Of a stretch of 64,000 nucleotides of DNA, positions 37,805-47,489 are shown in pieces. The stretch lies in contig JBJXDZ010000146.1 in the NCBI GenBank assembly GCA_046154645.1, forward strand, positions 16,493-80,492, written 5' to 3'. Source of the DNA: Ga0077555 sp046154645 (lineage in GTDB: Bacteria > Pseudomonadota > Alphaproteobacteria > Rhizobiales > Hyphomicrobiaceae). Below the pieces are notes generated by a model. That model was not told the origin of the DNA and made no database searches. It saw only the letters and a list, made by a program, of their open reading frames with translations. Made by a program: the position numbers and the translations under genes. Numbering within the stretch: the stretch's first letter is position 1; each line of letters begins with the position of its first letter.

Positions 37805-40800
37805 GCACGGTGAGCCCAAAACCATCAGCCGACCTCGCAGGCACTCGCAAAGCGCAAAGCGACGCTGCGGATCCGGCAGCCTCGGCCTGGGTGGCTGCCA
37901 ATGCCGGCACGGGCAAGACGCACGTGCTGACCACGCGCGTGCTGCGTCTACTGGTGGCGGGCACCAAGCCCGAGCGCATCCTCTGCCTCACCTATACCAA
38001 GGCTGCCGCCACCGAGATGTCGCAGCGCGTGTTCGATCGCCTGGCCAAGTGGGTGACGCTCGACGAAGCCGGCATCGCCCGCGAGTTGCGCGACCTCAAT
38101 TCGCGGCCGCCGACCGCGGATGAGGTTGGCCGTGCGCGCGATCTGTTCACGGTGGCGATCGAGACCCCGGGTGGGCTCAAGGTGCAGACCATCCACGCCT
38201 TCTGTGAGCGCCTGCTGCAGCGCTTTCCGCTGGAGGCCGGTATTCCGCCGAAATTCGCCATTCTCGACGACGAGACCGGCCTCGCGTTGCGGACGGAAGC
38301 GATCGAGGATGTGCTCAACGAGGCGTCGCGGGAGAATTCCGGTGCGCTCGGTCAAGCCCTGTCGACCGTCATCGCCTGGGCGGTTGATGATGGGTTCGAT
38401 GCGTTGCTCGCCGATGCACTGGGCAAACGCGATTGGCTGGAGGCGGCGGCGCGGCTCGGGTCGACCGAGGACGACGAGCGGGCTGGCGCCGAGCAGCTCT
38501 ATCGCCAGGCGATGGGATTGTCGGCGCAAGCTGATCTGGCGACCACCGAGGCGGCGCTGGCCGGCTGTCTCAGTGATGCCGAGCTTGCTCATGTGGCAAC
38601 GGCGCTGGCGGGTGGCGGCAAAACCGATGCGAAATTCGCAGCCGCATTTACGGCGGCGCGGGCGACGGCTGATCGGCGCGGGCGCATCGAAGCACTCAAG
38701 AGCGTGTTCCTCAAGGCGGACGACGAGCCGCGGCAGTCGATGGCGTCGAAGGCGGTGAAGACGGCGCAACCTGATGTCGATGCGCTGCTCTCGCGCAAGC
38801 AAGCAGTGTTCGCGACCCATTACGAGGAGCGCGGCAAGCTGACCGTGCTCGCGGCGAACATGGCTCTCCTGCGGCTGGCGGTGGCGGTGTTGCAGCGCTA
38901 CGGCGAGCTCAAGCAGCGGCGCGCGGCGCTCGATTTCGATGACCTCATCCGGCGCACGGCCAACCTGCTGTCGCTGAGCGCGCAAGCGCAGTGGGTGCTC
39001 TACAAGCTCGATGGCGGGCTCGATCACATCCTGGTCGACGAGGCGCAGGACACGAGCCCGGCCCAGTGGCGCATCGTCGAGGCGCTGGCGGCGGAGTTCT
39101 TCACCGGCGACGGCACGCAGGACGCTGGCACGCGGACGCTGTTCGCGGTCGGCGACGAGAAACAATCGATCTATGGCTTCCAGGGTGCGGCGCCGAAGAA
39201 GTTCGCGGAAATGGGGACGCGTTTCGAGCAGATGGCGCAGGCGGCCGGACAGGCCTGGCGGCGGGTGCCGCTGACCTTGTCGTTCCGCACCACAGTGCCC
39301 GTGCTGGCGGCAGTCGATCGCGTCTTCGCCGATGCAGCGCTCGCAGCTCAAGTGTCAGCCTCAGGCGAGGTGATTCAGCATGCGGCGAACCGGATCGGTG
39401 CGGCAGGCCATGTCGAGATCTGGCCGACGGAGCAGCCCGACGACGTGGAGGAGGCCGACGTCTGGTCGCCGCTGGCTGAGTCGGCGGTGGCCTCGCCTGT
39501 CGTGCGGTTGGCCGAGCGCATAGCCGGCACCATCGAGCGCTGGCTCGCCCAAGGCGAGATGCTCAAGTCGGAGAACCGTCCAGTACGCGCCGGCGATATT
39601 CTGATCCTGGTACGGCGCCGGCGACCCTTTGCCGAAGCCATGGTGGCGGCGCTGAAGGCGCGCCAGATCCCGGTGGCCGGCGCCGATCGCATCCGTCTCG
39701 CCGAGCAGACCGCCATGCAGGACCTGATGGCGCTCGCCGATTTCCTGCTGCTGCCGGAGGATGATCTGGCGTTGGCAACGGTGCTGAAGAGCCCGCTGTT
39801 CGATCTCGACGACGATGATCTGATGGCGATTGCGCCCGCGCGTCCGGGCGCGCTGTGGTCGGCGCTGATCCGGGCCGTGGACAAGGGGCCGAGGTTTGCG
39901 GCGGCCGTGGTCCTGCTGAAGCGCTGGCGGTCGCGATCCGACCTGTTGCCGCCGTTCGAGTTCTTCGTCGAGATCCTGGATCGCGACGGCATGCGGGCCC
40001 GCCTGCTGTCGCGGCTGGGTGCCGAGGCGGCGGACCCGATCGATGAGTTCTTGCGGCTGGCGCTGACCTATGACGAAGGCGCGCCGCCATCGCTGGAAGG
40101 GTTCATTGCAGCGCTCAGGGCCTCCAATCGCGAGATCAAGCGCGACATGGAACACGGCCGCGACGAGGTGCGGGTGATGACCGTACATGGCGCCAAGGGG
40201 CTCGAGGCGCCGATCGTATTCCTGCCGGATACCTGCACCACGTCATCGGGGGCGCGGCCGGGCGGGCTGCTGATGCTCGAAGGGTTGCCGCGTCAGATCG
40301 ATGTGCCGGCGCCGATGCTGTGGCCTGTGAAGGGCTCGAAGGCGCTGGATATCGTCAAGGTTGCGCGCGAGGAAACCAAGGAGCGCGATGCGGCAGAGCG
40401 CAACCGGCTGCTCTATGTGGCGCTGACGCGGCCGCGCGATCGGCTGTATGTGGCAGGCTTCGAAGGCACCAAGGGGCGCGAGAAGGGCTGCTGGTACGAT
40501 CTCATCGCGCAGGGGCTCGAGGGTCTCCTGCAGGTAACGCACGATGCCGAGGGTCGCGAGGTGCGCAGCCTGGTATCACCGCAGTCGGCCCCGGCGGAAA
40601 CGCCGCGCGGCAGCGGGCGCACGATTATCGAGGCCGTGCCGTTGCCCGATTGGGCGACGCGGCCGGCACCGCGTGAGGCCGGGCTGGTGGTGCCGCTGGC
40701 GCCATCACGGTTGGCACCGCTGGAAAGCGACGAGGAGGGCGATCCGGTCGAGCGCCCGAAGGTTGCTGCAACACAGCGCACCGACGAGCCAGCGCCATTG

Positions 40801-41376
40801 CCTCCGGCAGCGCAAGCCGATGGCCAACGCTTCCTGCGCGGCACCATCACGCACGCCCTACTCCAGCATCTGCCGGGTCGCGATCCCGGCACGTGGGCTG
40901 CCGCCGCTGAGCGGTTCGTCGCCGCGCGTGGCGCGGAACTGAACCCGAAGTCGCGGGCCAGCATCGTCGCCGAGACGCTGGCTGTCCTCAACGACACGGC
41001 CTTCGCGCCGATCTTCGGTCCAGGCAGCCGCGCCGAGGTGCCCATTGTCGCCGAATTGGCGCCGCCGCAGGGCCAGGGGCAAATTCTGCGTGTGACCGGC
41101 CAGATCGATCGCCTGGTCGTGCTGGACACCCACGTCCTGATCGTGGATTTCAAGACCAACCGGCCGCCCCCCGCTGAAGCCGAAGCCGTGGCCGAGGCGT
41201 ATCTGCTGCAGCTGGCCGCCTATCGTCTGGCAGTGGCGCAGATTTTTCCTGGCAAGGCGGTCAAGTCAGCTCTGCTGTGGACCGATGGGCCGCGCCTGAT
41301 GGCGATGCCGGATGCCATGCTGGATGCGGCCGCGACGCGATTGTTTGCACTGGAGCGGGGAAACCCGGCAACGTGA
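37801..41376 (+). CDS. addA: Double-strand break repair helicase AddA
   Basis: A 1191-residue UvrD-like helicase–nuclease. Walker A is ANAGTGKTHVLTTRVL (about residues 37–52), then motif Ia TYTKAAATEM, Walker B VDEAQDTSPAQW, AVGDEKQSIYGFQGA (motif III) and VMTVHGAKGLEAP (motif V). The C-terminal nuclease has GQIDRLVVLDTHVLIVDFKTNR, where D and the K of DFK are catalytic. It is the last gene of the divL–tsaE–murU–addB–addA unit. In relatives trxA often follows; here the next gene is convergent and unrelated. Confidence 0.95.
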   Translation: MSTVSPKPSADLAGTRKAQSDAADPAASAWVAANAGTGKTHVLTTRVLRLLVAGTKPERILCLTYTKAAATEMSQRVFDRLAKWVTLDEAGIARELRDLNSRPPTADEVGRARDLFTVAIETPGGLKVQTIHAFCERLLQRFPLEAGIPPKFAILDDETGLALRTEAIEDVLNEASRENSGALGQALSTVIAWAVDDGFDALLADALGKRDWLEAAARLGSTEDDERAGAEQLYRQAMGLSAQADLATTEAALAGCLSDAELAHVATALAGGGKTDAKFAAAFTAARATADRRGRIEALKSVFLKADDEPRQSMASKAVKTAQPDVDALLSRKQAVFATHYEERGKLTVLAANMALLRLAVAVLQRYGELKQRRAALDFDDLIRRTANLLSLSAQAQWVLYKLDGGLDHILVDEAQDTSPAQWRIVEALAAEFFTGDGTQDAGTRTLFAVGDEKQSIYGFQGAAPKKFAEMGTRFEQMAQAAGQAWRRVPLTLSFRTTVPVLAAVDRVFADAALAAQVSASGEVIQHAANRIGAAGHVEIWPTEQPDDVEEADVWSPLAESAVASPVVRLAERIAGTIERWLAQGEMLKSENRPVRAGDILILVRRRRPFAEAMVAALKARQIPVAGADRIRLAEQTAMQDLMALADFLLLPEDDLALATVLKSPLFDLDDDDLMAIAPARPGALWSALIRAVDKGPRFAAAVVLLKRWRSRSDLLPPFEFFVEILDRDGMRARLLSRLGAEAADPIDEFLRLALTYDEGAPPSLEGFIAALRASNREIKRDMEHGRDEVRVMTVHGAKGLEAPIVFLPDTCTTSSGARPGGLLMLEGLPRQIDVPAPMLWPVKGSKALDIVKVAREETKERDAAERNRLLYVALTRPRDRLYVAGFEGTKGREKGCWYDLIAQGLEGLLQVTHDAEGREVRSLVSPQSAPAETPRGSGRTIIEAVPLPDWATRPAPREAGLVVPLAPSRLAPLESDEEGDPVERPKVAATQRTDEPAPLPPAAQADGQRFLRGTITHALLQHLPGRDPGTWAAAAERFVAARGAELNPKSRASIVAETLAVLNDTAFAPIFGPGSRAEVPIVAELAPPQGQGQILRVTGQIDRLVVLDTHVLIVDFKTNRPPPAEAEAVAEAYLLQLAAYRLAVAQIFPGKAVKSALLWTDGPRLMAMPDAMLDAAATRLFALERGNPAT

Positions 41377-41682
41377 TTTGAATTGCTGGCCGCATGCACT
41401 ACATTGCGAGTCGCAGGGCTGTGGGGTGCGTCTGGGCAATTTGACCCGGGGGCCTATAACTTCCGCATGGGTGCTGTCCCTGGCTGGGCTCGTGGGCCTG
41501 GCTATATGGCGCCCACCTACTCTGTAGGGACCACGCGGGATCAACGCTGCGACGGCCTTTGCGGCTCTGCACTTTATTGTTGGTTTGCGCCCTCGGATGC
41601 CCACACCCGCGCCGGATGCGCAGTCGGCATCCGAAGGCGCACGCGCCGCAGCCAAGCGATCGTGGAACCCGGTGCCGACGCC
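41377..41682. other. Intergenic region between convergent genes
   Basis: About 300 bases with no gene. No canonical terminator is obvious. Open frames crossing it overlap the epimerase gene in antisense and lack ribosome sites. Confidence 0.5.
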
Positions 41683-42621
41683 TCAGGCGACCAGCGGCAG
41701 CCCTTCCGCCGCCCGGATGTCATTGATCACGTCCTTGACCCTCTGGCGCAGCGGCTTGTACTGCAGGCCGAACTCCTCGATTAGACGGCTGTTGTCGATC
41801 AGGTAGTTGCCCGATGTCGCTTTGCCGCCGGTTTGCGCTTCGAAACGGATGTCGGCGCTTGGCAGGAATTCGCGCACGATCGCCGCCAGTTCACCGATGC
41901 TGATGGTGGTCCCGCCCGAGTTATAGGTCGTGTGCTTGGGTTTGTCGGCCAGCAAGACCCGCGCAAAGGCCTCGGCCATGTCCTCGACGTGAATGACGCT
42001 GCGCATGGCATCGGCATGGGGAAAAGTGATGGATTTCCCGCGCGCTGGCTGGCACATGCAATTGACGTGATCGATGGAGCCGAACTTCTTGTCCGGGCCG
42101 GTGACATTGGCGGGACGGATGCAGGTGATGGTCATGCCGTAGGCGCGGCGATAATCATGCGCCTGCCACTCGTTCATGATCTTGTTGACGGCATACTGCG
42201 TGTCGCCGCGGCGTTCGTCGGTTTCATTGACCAGCCGCTCACCGAACTGGGCCTGCTGGCCGCTGACGGCAACGGAGCTGGCAAACACCGTATGCTTGAC
42301 GCCACAGCGGCGCGCCGCCTCGAAGCAATTGTCCATGCCCTGGATGTCGAGCTTGAAGGCGACATGCGGCGCCAGCTCGCCGATGAAATAGGACAGATTG
42401 ACCACCCGCTCCGCGCGCGATTCCTGCACCGCGCCGATCACGTCGTCGAATTGCGTGACGTCGCCGCGCATCACCTTGACCTTGTCGCCGAGGCGCGCGA
42501 AGGCCGCTGTCGCTCCCGCCACGTCGATGTCCATGCAGGTGACATGATGGCCAGCCGCAGTCAGCAGCGGAATCATCCGCCGCCCAATGAAGCCTGCGCC
42601 GCCAATCGCCAGGATCGTCAT
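41683..42621 (-). CDS. NAD-dependent epimerase/dehydratase-type SDR
   Basis: A 312-residue extended short-chain dehydrogenase. The dinucleotide motif is GGAGFIGRRM, the acidic residue CMDID binds NAD ribose, and the catalytic pair is the Y and K of QYAVNKIMNE. Substrate contacts are expected in IRPANVTGPD. It could be a sugar epimerase or a C1-oxidising sugar dehydrogenase. As it stands next to a lactonase, an enolase-superfamily dehydratase and an FAH hydrolase, a sugar dehydrogenase role is attractive, but that is inference. The ATG at 42621 has an AAGGGA site. Confidence 0.82.
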   Translation of the reverse strand: MTILAIGGAGFIGRRMIPLLTAAGHHVTCMDIDVAGATAAFARLGDKVKVMRGDVTQFDDVIGAVQESRAERVVNLSYFIGELAPHVAFKLDIQGMDNCFEAARRCGVKHTVFASSVAVSGQQAQFGERLVNETDERRGDTQYAVNKIMNEWQAHDYRRAYGMTITCIRPANVTGPDKKFGSIDHVNCMCQPARGKSITFPHADAMRSVIHVEDMAEAFARVLLADKPKHTTYNSGGTTISIGELAAIVREFLPSADIRFEAQTGGKATSGNYLIDNSRLIEEFGLQYKPLRQRVKDVINDIRAAEGLPLVA

Positions 42622-42773
42622 GTCGCGTTTTCCCTTGTCCAAGTTGCTGTCAATCGCCTGCCGAGCGAGGCAGGTTCGCGCTGTCCGTGTTGGTGTCGAT
42701 GCCCGTGAGTGTGCCCGCTGCCGAAGGCTTCGTCACGCAATCCGTTTCTGCCGGTGTCGGCGGGTCGGCGCCC

Positions 42774-43685
42774 TCAGTTGAAATTCAGCTTCAAGCCAGG
42801 CTCCGGCCATGGCATCGCACCCAGCCGCCCGCTGTCGGACAGCGTGATGTAGGCCGTGCGCATGTCGGCGCCGCCGAAGCAGATGTTGGTTGGATAGCGG
42901 TCCGGCACCTTGACCGCGCGAACGATGTCGCCTTTCGGCGAGATTTCGGTGATGTAGCCCGTATTCAAAGTCGCGACCGTGATGTTGCCGCTGGCCATGA
43001 CAGCCAGGCTGTCGAAGCGGGCGTGACCGGGGAGGCCAGCGATCATGCGCCCGCTGTGCGGCGCGAACTCGGCCTTGGGCTTGAGCTTGCCGGGGCCCTG
43101 CACCTCGAAGGCCCACAGCCGCGCGCCCTCGGTATCGGCGACGTACAAGGTCTTGCCGTCCGGTGACAGGCCGCAGCCGTTGGGGCTGAGGATCGGATAG
43201 GCCACCTCGACGACGCTGGAGCCATCGGGCCGCGCGTAGTAGACGCCGCCGTTGTCGCGATGCCGCGGATAGCGCTTGCCGAGATCGGTAAAGTAGAAGC
43301 CGCCGTCCGTGTCGAACACCAGATCATTCGGCGCCGACAGGAGGTGGCCTCCGACCTCCTTGTAGAGCAGCGTCGCGCGGCCGGTCTTGGGATCGATGCG
43401 CTCCACCGAACCGAACTTGTAGTCGGGGTGCGGCCCAAGGCCCATGGAATGGCCTTCGACATAACGGCTTCCGCCGTTGTTGCAGAGATAGAAGGCGCCG
43501 TCGGGACCAACCGCCAGCCCGTTGGGTCCGCCGCCACAAGCCGAGAACAGGTTGACCTGGCCGTCGGCAGAGACGCGCGTGCAACGGCCATTGCGGATCT
43601 CCGTCACCACGACGGAACCATCGGCACAGGCCACTGGTCCTTCGGGAAAGCCAAGTCCAGTCGCAAGTATCTTGATCTCTGACAT
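42774..43685 (-). CDS. SMP-30/gluconolactonase family lactonase
   Basis: A 303-residue six-bladed beta-propeller. Metal ligands are recognisable as E in GFPEGPVA, N in SAPNDLVFD and D in CGLSPDGKTLYVADTEGARLW. The family hydrolyses sugar lactones such as gluconolactone in a calcium- or zinc-dependent way. AAAGGAG precedes the ATG. Same strand as, and 60 bases downstream of, the enolase-superfamily gene; the epimerase-type gene follows 150 bases on. No signal peptide, so it is cytoplasmic. Confidence 0.87.
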   Translation of the reverse strand: MSEIKILATGLGFPEGPVACADGSVVVTEIRNGRCTRVSADGQVNLFSACGGGPNGLAVGPDGAFYLCNNGGSRYVEGHSMGLGPHPDYKFGSVERIDPKTGRATLLYKEVGGHLLSAPNDLVFDTDGGFYFTDLGKRYPRHRDNGGVYYARPDGSSVVEVAYPILSPNGCGLSPDGKTLYVADTEGARLWAFEVQGPGKLKPKAEFAPHSGRMIAGLPGHARFDSLAVMASGNITVATLNTGYITEISPKGDIVRAVKVPDRYPTNICFGGADMRTAYITLSDSGRLGAMPWPEPGLKLNFN

Positions 43686-43745
43686 GACGGGTCATCTCCT
43701 TTGGATTGGTGCCGAGTTTCGGTGGGCGGAGCCCGGAGGCGCCAT

Positions 43746-44918
43746 TCAGAACTCGAACTCGGGGCCTGGCAGATAGCGGAACTTATCCAGCGCATCCTGG
43801 CGCAAGGTAAAGCCCAGGCCGGGCCTGTCAGGCGCATGCACGGTGCCGTCGGTGCGGATATCGAAGGGCTCGTTGAACAGCTCCCACATCATCGGCATGT
43901 AGCCTTGCGTGACTTCGAGGATGTGGCAGTTGGGCGCCGCCATCGCCACATGCAGGCTGGCGGCGAACAGGATGCCGCTGCCCCAGGCATGCGGCGCCAG
44001 GCGGACCCCATGCGCCGACGTCAGCGCGGCGATGCGCCGGATCTCAGTCATGCCACCGGCGCGGGCCACATCAGGTTGTGCGATGTCGAGCGCGCGGCGC
44101 TCGAGCAGATCGAGGAAGTCGAAGCGGGTGAACTCACGCTCGCCGGATGCGATCGGGATCGTGGTTGCGCGCCGCACCTCGGCCTGGCCCGCATGATCGT
44201 CGGGCGTTACCGGCTCCTCGAACCAGGCGATGTCGTAAGGCTCCAGCTCCTTGGCAAGCCGGATCGCGGTCGCCACCTCGAGGGAGCCATGCGCATCGAT
44301 CATCAACTCGACGTTCGGCCCGAGCCCGCGTCGCGCCGCTTTGACCCGACGCACACACTTGGCGATCGAAAAGCCATCGCGGCCGACGACGCGCATTTTG
44401 GCAGCGGTGAATCCCTTGGCGGCGTAACCGGCCAGTTCCGCTTCGGCGTCATCGCCAGGAGCCCAGCCGCCACTGGCGTAGCCACGAATGGAGCTGCGCA
44501 CTGCACCGAGCGCCTGATAGAGCGGAATGCCGAGCGCCTGCGCCTTGACGTCCCACACCGCGATGTCGACGCCGGAGATCGCTTCCATGATGACGCCGCG
44601 CCGCCGGCTTTCGTCAGCCTGCGTCACGCCACGCTCGAGCGCCGGCGTGCTGCGTGAGCCGTTGTACATTTTCTCATAGATGCGTTCGGAGAACATCGGG
44701 TCTTCGCCGACCACCTCCGCCGCCAGCTCGTGGGCGACGATGGCAGCTACGATCGGCGGCGTGCCGAGCGCGGCACCAATGCCCGTCAGGCCGGTGTCGG
44801 TCTCGACGCGAATGAGCGTGGCGTCGGTCTTGACCTTGGTGCCGAGATCCGTGCGGTGGCGCTTATCCATAGGGACGGGTGCCGACATGGGCGTGGCAGA
44901 AACTCTGACGATCTTCAT
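43746..44918 (-). CDS. Enolase superfamily (mandelate racemase/sugar acid dehydratase) enzyme
   Basis: A 390-residue enolase-superfamily protein with an N-terminal capping domain and TIM barrel. The three metal ligands are in MIDAHGS (D), FEEPVT (E) and SGERE (E). The second-strand base is the K of AAKMRVV, and the general acid/base His is in LAPHAWGSG. This set fits the mandelate racemase subgroup, mostly acid-sugar dehydratases acting on galactarate-, fuconate-, rhamnonate- or mannonate-like substrates. First gene of a probable operon with the SMP-30 lactonase and epimerase. AAAGAG precedes ATG 44918. Confidence 0.86.
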   Translation of the reverse strand: MKIVRVSATPMSAPVPMDKRHRTDLGTKVKTDATLIRVETDTGLTGIGAALGTPPIVAAIVAHELAAEVVGEDPMFSERIYEKMYNGSRSTPALERGVTQADESRRRGVIMEAISGVDIAVWDVKAQALGIPLYQALGAVRSSIRGYASGGWAPGDDAEAELAGYAAKGFTAAKMRVVGRDGFSIAKCVRRVKAARRGLGPNVELMIDAHGSLEVATAIRLAKELEPYDIAWFEEPVTPDDHAGQAEVRRATTIPIASGEREFTRFDFLDLLERRALDIAQPDVARAGGMTEIRRIAALTSAHGVRLAPHAWGSGILFAASLHVAMAAPNCHILEVTQGYMPMMWELFNEPFDIRTDGTVHAPDRPGLGFTLRQDALDKFRYLPGPEFEF

Positions 44919-45160
44919 GGGCGCACTCTTTCCGTTTCCCATTCGGCTGGGGTGCTATCACGTCGTCAGCTTGGGCCCGCCGTCAACTGTGGGTCTCGCT
45001 CATCCGCTCTCCAATCCTTGCAAGGGTCGAGTGCCCGCGCATCCTCACTCAGCCACCCATACAGCGCGATATGCCAACCAGTCCCGGGAAAATTCGACCA
45101 TTGCACGTCGCCGCGAAGCCCCGCAAAGTCACCCTGTCCCGTTGCAAGATGGAACCCGAG

Positions 45161-46390
45161 ATGCCCCTGCTCGACCGCCGCCGCTGGCTTGCCGGTTCCG
45201 CTGCCGGGATGGCGCTTGGCTGCAATTCACAGCTGCTTGCGCAAACGGCGGCCCTCACATTCCCGCAGTGGATCGAGACCTTTCGTCCGCGCGCCCGGGC
45301 CCGTGGCGTCTCCGAGGCGACGTACACCCGCGTCATGGCGGCCGTGACACCAGACACCTCGGTCTATGCGCTGGACCGCGCGCAGCCAGAATTTCGCGAG
45401 CAGGTCTGGCAATATCTCAACCGCCGCGTCTCTGATTGGCGCATTCGCGTCGGCAAGGAGCGGGCACGCCAGCATGCGCCGCTGCTCGAGCGCATCGAGC
45501 GTGTTTACGGCGTCGACCGCTACATCATGCTGGGCCTGTGGGGCATGGAATCAGCCTTTGGCGATGTCGTCGACAACCCCAAGCACATGCGCCCCGTCCT
45601 TCCGGCCCTGGCCGCACTGGCCTGGGGCGAGCCCCGACGACGGCCCTACTGGGAGCAGGAGTTGCTCAATGCCCTGGTCATCATTGAGCGTGGCTGGGGC
45701 ACGCCCGCGGAAATGGTGGGCTCGTGGGCCGGCGCCATGGGCCACACGCAATGGATGCCTGAGGTGTGGCTCAACATGGGGCTCGATTTCAACGGTGATG
45801 GCCGCGTCTCGCCATATGGGCCGCCTGACGATGCCTTGGCCGGAACCGCGCAGTATCTGCAGAAGCGCGGCCGTTTTCGCCGTGGCGAAGGTTGGGGCTA
45901 TGAGGTGCGACTGCCCGCGGGCCATGCCGCCAACAGCACCGACATGGTGACCATCGCGAGCTGGAGCCAGCGTGGCGTGACCCGCGCCAACGGCCTGCCT
46001 TTTCCTCGGCCCGGGGAAGCAGCCCGCCTCTGGCAGCCGGTCGCCGGTGGCCCGACGTTTCTCGTCACCCAGAACTTCAATGCGGTCCGCTCCTACAATC
46101 CGGCCAACACCTATGCCCTGGCCATCGTGCATCTTGGCGATCGCATTCGTGGCGATGGACCCTTGGTGCAGACCTTCCCTGGTGGCGAGCGCATCCTGAC
46201 GCTCGAGGAAGTGCAGGAGGTGCAGCGCCGGTTGACCGACGGCGGGTTCGATACCGGCGGCACCGATGGCCGCGTCGGCCGCGACACCATGCTGGCCGTG
46301 CGCAAATTTCAGGCCAAATCCGGCCTCACGCCCGCCGACGGCTATCCCGGCCTGAAAGTGCTCGAACGGCTGCGCGGTGCCGCGAGATAG
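45161..46390 (+). CDS. Lytic murein transglycosylase with peptidoglycan-binding domain
   Basis: A 409-residue MltB-type enzyme. The N-terminus DRRRWLAGSAAGMALG looks like a Tat-style signal (cleavage near residue 35). The catalytic glutamate is E130 in GLWGMESAFGD, and the family blocks GSWAGAMGHTQWMPEVWLNMG and FNGDGRVSPYG are present. The C-terminal 70 residues are a PG_binding_1 domain (VQEVQRRLTDGGFDTGG…LAVRKFQ). It cleaves peptidoglycan with formation of 1,6-anhydroMurNAc, which would feed recycling. The start could also be 45149; 45161 has the better ribosome site. Confidence 0.9.
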   Translation: MPLLDRRRWLAGSAAGMALGCNSQLLAQTAALTFPQWIETFRPRARARGVSEATYTRVMAAVTPDTSVYALDRAQPEFREQVWQYLNRRVSDWRIRVGKERARQHAPLLERIERVYGVDRYIMLGLWGMESAFGDVVDNPKHMRPVLPALAALAWGEPRRRPYWEQELLNALVIIERGWGTPAEMVGSWAGAMGHTQWMPEVWLNMGLDFNGDGRVSPYGPPDDALAGTAQYLQKRGRFRRGEGWGYEVRLPAGHAANSTDMVTIASWSQRGVTRANGLPFPRPGEAARLWQPVAGGPTFLVTQNFNAVRSYNPANTYALAIVHLGDRIRGDGPLVQTFPGGERILTLEEVQEVQRRLTDGGFDTGGTDGRVGRDTMLAVRKFQAKSGLTPADGYPGLKVLERLRGAAR

Positions 46391-46475
46391 CCCGTGTAGC
46401 GCCTGCCGACCGCGTCGTGAAGTTGTCAGCGAACCAGCGGCAAGTGCCGCAGGTCCGCTCACAGGTGGTGGCCAC

Positions 46476-47324
46476 TCAAAGCTTGAACGGCACCACCTTT
46501 TGGCTTTGGCGACCGAGACCCTCGATCTGCAGCGTCATCACATCACCGGCCTTCAGGAACACCGGCGGCTTCATGCCGAGGCCGACGCCCGGTGGCGTGC
46601 CGGTGGTGACGATGTCGCCAGGCTCCAGCACCATGAACTGCGACACGTAATGCAGGATGAAATCCATCTTGAAAATCATCGTGCTGGTCGAGCCCTTCTG
46701 CATCGTCTTGCCGTTGACCTCGAGCGACATCGGCAGATTGTTGACGTCCTTGACCTCATCGCTGGTGACCAGCCAGGGACCGACGGGGCCGAAGGTCTCG
46801 GCGCACTTGCCTTTCATCCACTGGCCGCCCCGCTCAAGCTGGAAATGACGCTCCGAGACGTCATTGCAGATGGTGTAGCCGGCAATGTGAGAGGCTGCGT
46901 CCTTCAATTCGACGTAACGCGAGCGTTTCCCGACCACGAAGGCGATCTCCAGCTCCCAGTCGAGCTTGGTCGAGCCGCGCGGGATCATGACGTCGTCGTT
47001 AGGACCCGAGAGGCTGTTCGTGAGCTTATAGAAAATGATCGGCTCGGTTGGGATCGCCTGGCCAGCCTCCTTGGCGTGGTCGGCGTAGTTGAGGCCGATG
47101 GCCATGAAATTGCGCACGTTGCCGACGGGACAGCCGAGCCGAACGCCCTTTGGCGCCTCGGGCAGGGATTTGGGATCAATGGTCTTGAGGTGCGCCAGCG
47201 CTGCCGGCGACAGGACATCGCCGGTGATGTCGCGCACATGCGCCGACAGATCGCGGATGATCCCGGTGGCATCGACCAGGCCTGGCTTCTCGGCGCCTGC
47301 CGCGCCAAAACGAACGAGCTTCAT
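46476..47324 (-). CDS. Fumarylacetoacetate hydrolase (FAH) family protein
   Basis: A 282-residue FAH-fold protein with metal-binding acids in LDWELEIAFVVGKR (two Glu) and CNDVSERHFQ (Asp), and the end segment VTTGTPPGVGLGMKPP. The family cleaves or hydrates diketo acids. The overall form (KLVRFG start, GLNYADHA, IFYKLTNSLSGPND) matches the ureidoglycolate-lyase / 2,4-diketo-3-deoxy-fuconate hydrolase group. This would suit a sugar-acid pathway with the nearby lactonase and dehydratase. GGAGGAG precedes the ATG. Confidence 0.88.
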   Translation of the reverse strand: MKLVRFGAAGAEKPGLVDATGIIRDLSAHVRDITGDVLSPAALAHLKTIDPKSLPEAPKGVRLGCPVGNVRNFMAIGLNYADHAKEAGQAIPTEPIIFYKLTNSLSGPNDDVMIPRGSTKLDWELEIAFVVGKRSRYVELKDAASHIAGYTICNDVSERHFQLERGGQWMKGKCAETFGPVGPWLVTSDEVKDVNNLPMSLEVNGKTMQKGSTSTMIFKMDFILHYVSQFMVLEPGDIVTTGTPPGVGLGMKPPVFLKAGDVMTLQIEGLGRQSQKVVPFKL

Positions 47325-47489
47325 GGGGCTCCTCCTGCTGATTGGATTTCTTCGGTGCCCCATGCGTAGGACCGGCGCGCGGCTCTGTCCAGAGCCAAGG
47401 CAGGTCCGGCTCGCTGTCGTGGCCCGTTGGCAGGTGGGCGTTTTGCTGCAAGGTTAGGGCGCCCTGAACTTCGCCGGGAGTGTCCTGCC

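Noticed and set aside
36509..37825. 438-residue open frame on the minus strand
   Set aside because: Complement of the addB nuclease region; composition is that of a shadow frame.
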